Origin: Daphnia pulex | Lineage: Eukaryota; Arthropoda; Branchiopoda; Diplostraca; Daphniidae | DNA: 64,000 nucleotides | Direction of reading: 5' to 3' | Assembly (NCBI RefSeq): GCF_021134715.1 | Contig: NC_060018.1 | Span: 12,603,501 to 12,667,500, forward strand | Shown: piece by piece, positions 60,267-64,000 of the stretch | Layout: the number at the start of each line of letters is the position of its first letter | How positions within the stretch are numbered: the stretch's first letter is position 1 | Made by a program: the position numbers and the translations under genes | The notes under the pieces: model-generated | What the model was told of the DNA's origin: nothing | The model's database searches: none | Seen by the model: only the letters and a program-made list of their open reading frames with translations

Positions 60267-61329
60267 GCCTGCCAACTATAGCTTTTGGGTTGACACACAT
60301 CAAGCCGGGAAAGTGAGCCCGTTCGACTTTGAATCGCTGTGTAAAAAATACAGCTATTAGTATATCTTCATGAGATCCATTTTGAAGACCTTTCTTTGTT
60401 TAATCTCTTTCATACAAAAATTTTCGTGATTGGTAACACATTTACGTAAATTTTGTGTTAATGTTTAGTGTCGTTTTGAATTTTGCAGTTTGAATTGCAG
60501 CGGTGGCGTTTCGAAATTGTGCCTCGCGCCTAGCGTCGCCAGTTTCCCTCCGGGACTTTTGGGGTTTAACTTAATTGTGCCTCGCGCCTAGCGTCGCCAG
60601 TTTCCCTCCGGGACTTTTGGGGTTTAACTTAAATGAGGGAGTGTGCATAATACATTTTGGGGGGTTAGGGGTAAGGTTATATATAGGTTAAGTATTTTTT
60701 CGCGCAATGTAGGGTCGGTAGGGTGATTGCTTGGCGCTTATTATAGACATAATTTTGGGGTGTAACTGTAATCCAGGAGCACGCCTAAGTATTTTTTTTT
60801 TTTCGGTTTACCTTTTGACCAGTTTCACAACTTGTATCATTTGGATCCCTATCATGTTGGAATTGAAGCCATTTAATGCACCTTTAGAAAGCCGGACTAT
60901 CTAGGCAACAAATTTTGTTTTCTAATGAAGAGAGGGCAGAATTTTCTTCAACTCACTTATAGATTAGCGAAGTGTGATTTATGGATCAACTTAGTCGAGT
61001 AGCCTAGTGAATTTCTTACTGAAGCATTTTAAGTCGCATTCTAATTTATGCAACCAACTCCGCGGATTATCCTCCACGAATAACCAATTCCATTCGTCAT
61101 CATTTATCTAAAATCATTTCTCATGACCAAAATGTTAAGCTCTATGTAGTACCGCTTTTCTATTCGAAACTCGGTGTCGTTGTATAGCTGTCACAAGCAG
61201 GGGTATGGAGAGAAATCGAACAAAGTTTTTATACGCAAACCGCGATTGGTTGTATTAAATTCCAACTCTTAACAAGTAGTTATACAATGCCAGGAATGAG
61301 GGAGCAACGCAATGAAGTAAAGCAATGAT
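60267..61329. other. Intergenic with tandem GC-rich repeat
   Basis: Contains the tandem repeat at 60515-60632, then a G-rich tract (GGGGGGTTAGGGGTAAGG near 60660) and the flank of the segmental duplication. No gene is seen. Confidence 0.45.
60515..60632 (+). repeat. Tandem GC-rich repeat, two 58-bp units
   Basis: 60515-60572 and 60573-60630 are virtually identical: AATTGTGCCTCGCGCCTAGC, GTCGCCAGTTTCCCTCCGGG, ACTTTTGGGGTTTAACTT. The first 48 bases match the single copy at 57177. Identity of the two units suggests very recent duplication or homogenisation. Confidence 0.85.
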
Positions 61330-61915
61330 TTTAAGACAATAAGACTAGTTTTATCATATGAATGCCCTCATTCCAGTTCGCAAAAACGATGAAATAAGAA
61401 CAATTTAGAGAAACGGAGTTTGTGTTTCATAACAGTATTTGACACGTTTAATCGCCTTTCTCCAGCGAGAAGCATTTTCATCATTCTCCAATGGCGACAT
61501 CTCTTCTTCGGCTTTGGCTTCCTCACCACCAGCAGGGACATCATCTTCATCGATACCCAAACCCAATTTGATCATGCGGTAGATGCGAGAAGCATGGACG
61601 TCTGGCTCTTCCAGGGAGAAACCAGATGACAGCAGAGAGGTTTCAAACAGCAACATGACCAAATCCTTGACGGCTTTGTCGTTCTTGTCAGCCTCTGCTT
61701 TGACGCGCAGGGCTTCGACGATGGGATGGTCGGAGTTGATTTCCAAGTGCTTCTTGGCGGCCATATAATCCATGGTGGAGGTATCCCTCAAAGCCTGAGC
61801 CTTCACTTCATGATACGCTCCATGTTGGCGGTCCAGCCGTACTGGGAGGTGACGATACAGCAGGGAGACTTGAAAATGACGACCATCTCGACTTTCTTGT
61901 CCGTTTCTTGTGGCA
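61330..61915 (-). pseudogene. HSP90: HSP90 pseudogene, C-terminal fragment
   Basis: Minus strand: [20 protein letters not shown] then one frame break, then an open stretch of 133 codons from [60 protein letters not shown] and [20 protein letters not shown]. The end reads [13 protein letters not shown] in place of ...ASRMEEVD; the same one-base deletion as in the copy at 59300. It abuts an intron of the IP3-receptor copy near 61920. Despite the long open stretch it lacks the first two-thirds of the protein. Confidence 0.88.
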
Positions 61916-61949
61916 AAAATAAAAGAATTTCAATATGGAACATGGAAAA

Positions 61950-64000
61950 CTTACATGAAACTGAAATACCCGATGATGGAGAACATGAAGACTAGGATGA
62001 GAGCCAAAACGGTAGTGAGAACGATGGACCTGCCGTTTCGCGTCACTGAGCGGATGACGTTGAGCAGCGTCTCCTCGCGGTAGACAACGTCAAATAAAGG
62101 ACGGAGAAGAAGAAGGGATGGGGGCTGAGTCCGAGGAAGCAAAAGATGAGGTGAACGACGTGGTAGACAATCTCCGTGTCCGTGCAGATTTGTCTGACGC
62201 TCCGCTGGAATGTCCCGGCGTTGGCCATGATGCTCAGCAGATGGACGCCCTTCAACACTACCGTGGCGGTGCCAAGGAGCATCAGTGTGGGTTGAGGGCC
62301 GGCTGAGCAAATAAGCCGGAGGATGACTGTCATGACGAGTCCTAATAACCGACGGTTTGGGTAACGTGATGGCCACAGCGGCTGATAGGAGCATGACGGC
62401 CCAGATGAGACCTGAATTAATAAACGAAAAAGATCGTTGAAAAGATGGAAATGGGAGTCACTGTTTAAAGGTGTGCAGACCTGAGAGGTGAGTGCGAGGA
62501 TCAGGAGCCGGTCCGTCAGTGTCAAACGGGTAAAAGAAGGCGACAATCAAGTTGATAATTACGGACAAATTGAAGAGGATTTGACTCCAGATGGACATGT
62601 GCGAGCTGACCCAAAAGAGAAACGGCTGTCCGGGCAATTTCTTCTGCCATTTCATCTCGTCAAACATGTCGTCGACTCCTTCGAAGAAGGCGACCACTTT
62701 CGATCCCTGGTCGTCGCGCTCCGCCGTGTGGAAGACGCGCACTTTCGTTTCGTTGGTCAAATACTCGCACATTTCCGGAATGGGGAAGACAATCTGCTCC
62801 ATCGTCCGGTCGTGACGGACAATTTCGATTTGCGCCGTGTGATTGGCGTAGTACTGCAGGGCCGCATCACCACTGACTCCGTCCACTGGCGGCGGTTTCA
62901 TCAGGGCGGCCAATTCTTTGTTGTGCTGCGCCAACTGGTGTCACAAAATGTAAATGTTGTGGCCGACTTCTTTGGGACTAGCCGCCTCTTCTCCACCGAC
63001 CAAACTTTTCTGATAGGCTTAGCAGGCAACGTCCACTAATTGGCGAGGATTCATGTTGTACAGGATCCTTTCCGCGTTCTCGCTGTCGCCACGACTCTCC
63101 ATGACGGCCAGCAACAACTTGGAGGCGTTGTTTTTCAACTCCAAAACAAGATCCATTCTCCGTTGTCCTAAATAATTGATACAATAATTATTAGAATCAA
63201 ATGGAATGAAAGGAAATTGTTACCTAATGGATTGATGTCGGTAAGAAGAAGAGCCGTGATGATGTCCAGTCCATTCGACTCGTGAGTGGCGATGCAGTTT
63301 TGGTTTTCGTGACAAGGTCCTTGGCAATATTCCGTCAATGTTTCCAGGGTTTGGTTGATGAGGGTGACGTTGTGCTCATTAATGTAGAGGCCGAGCTGAC
63401 CCAGTTCGCCCGTCGTCGATCCGCAAATGCAGTCGAGGAACATGAGTGTCTATGACACTAAATTGTAACTGTTTTTGTTGGACTGGGCCCGCAAAAAGTT
63501 CTGCAGGTCTCGATTGTGATTCTCACACAGCAACTGCAGGAAGCGGAAGACGGGCAGCATTACCAGAACCTTGGCGGACAACTTGGACTCCATGTCCGAA
63601 TCAGTTGCCGTAGTTAACTTTAAGGGCGAATTAAATTTATTTTTGTAAGAATTTTAATATAATCACGAATTCAAGTTTTGTTGTACCGATTTGGGTTGTT
63701 GTTGTTGTCTCACCAAGTCCTCCAGCGTCAAGTTGACACTACTCAGCGTCGTTGTAGTCGAATCATCCAGCCTGGAGCTGTTCCACGAGTCACTGTAAGG
63801 ATCCATGCGCTTCCCTACAGTGACGTTACCGTTTGAAGCTCTTGTGGACATCATGCGTTGATGTTTCATCTTCATGTCGTACGGGAAATGATCCTTCATT
63901 TCATGGGAATGGACCTGGTCCGATACCACTTCGACCTTTGGTTTCTCCTCGTTCTCATCCTTCTTTTCCTCCTCCTCAGCCTCATCGTCGCACTTCCTTG
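61950..64000 (-). pseudogene. Itpr: Inositol 1,4,5-trisphosphate receptor, degenerate C-terminal part
   Basis: Minus strand, running in from beyond the window. Pieces in order: [100 protein letters not shown] then TAA (63035), EEAASPKEVGHNIYIL then TGA (62939), [40 protein letters not shown], first membrane segment ([32 protein letters not shown]), further membrane segments split between two frames, and [20 protein letters not shown] just before the pore. The pore exon and the C-terminus are absent, since HSP90 sequence follows. The parent is the ER calcium-release channel. The gene is broken by at least two stops and two or more frameshifts. Confidence 0.8.

Larger units (their letters stand above)
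58929..61640. repeat. Segmental duplication 58929-59520 / 61065-61640
   Basis: ATTATCCTCCACGAA, ACCAATTCCATTCGTCA, CACAAGCAGGGGTATGGAGA, CGCGATTGGTTGTATT, ATGCCCTCATTCCAGTTCGC and the HSP90 C-terminal coding piece recur in the same order and orientation in both blocks, with about 10 percent difference. The shared 3' flank shows that the HSP90 pseudogene was copied together with its downstream DNA. Confidence 0.85.

Noticed and set aside
61405-61806. Functional short HSP90 gene of 133 aa
   Set aside because: The open stretch lacks the ATPase and middle domains and the MEEVD end, and shares damage with the neighbouring copy.
59215-64000. A chimeric IP3R-HSP90 transcript
   Set aside because: The two are on the same strand and abut in an intron, but both parts contain stops or frame breaks, so no fusion protein is supported.

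Overview
The window looks like nuclear DNA of a crustacean, most likely a branchiopod of the Daphnia type. This is inferred from genes with many 60-100 bp introns, tight spacing, arthropod orthologues such as the IDLSRF-type neuropeptide precursor, and small tandem families. No database search was possible. Exon coordinates were read by hand from splice sites and open frames and may be off by a base or two.

Layout. 1-6 kb: a fasciclin-domain (FAS1) cluster with one partial gene, one pseudogene, one intact + gene and one intact - gene. 6-9.3 kb: no convincing gene. 9.4-14 kb: an IDLSRF/prohormone-4 neuropeptide precursor with an LDLa module. 14-20 kb: a MAP-kinase phosphatase of the DUSP10 class in a dense set of AP-1 and CRE sites. 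20.8-30 kb: a housekeeping block of VRK1 kinase (+), ATP synthase coupling factor B (-), NSA2 (+), ubiquitin-RPS27A (+) and U2AF1 (+, with a candidate in-frame cassette exon). 30.9-41.6 kb: a local family of three related genes. One is a 580-aa protein with a SUMO-interacting-like motif. The other two are tandem copies with a long charged helix and a C-terminal domain that weakly resembles a BEN domain. 42-46 kb: no gene, but three inverted-repeat elements, one a clear piggyBac-type miniature transposon. 46.2-57 kb: CEBPZ/NOC1 (-), hormone-sensitive lipase (+), a Trm9/ALKBH8-type tRNA methyltransferase (-) and a small BED-finger protein (-). 57.2-64 kb: a graveyard of duplicated broken host genes (pontin/RUVBL1, two HSP90 pieces, an IP3 receptor C-terminus) with copies of a GC-rich 58-bp repeat.

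Functional links. NSA2, RPS27A and CEBPZ act in 60S/40S ribosome production, and Trm9 acts in tRNA wobble modification. The phosphatase locus carries the sites expected of a JNK/p38 feedback target. Most unusual are the extra U2AF1 exon, the helix-expanded BEN-like family, the AP-1 array, and the two-step history of the HSP90 fragments. No virus-like or LTR element was recognised.
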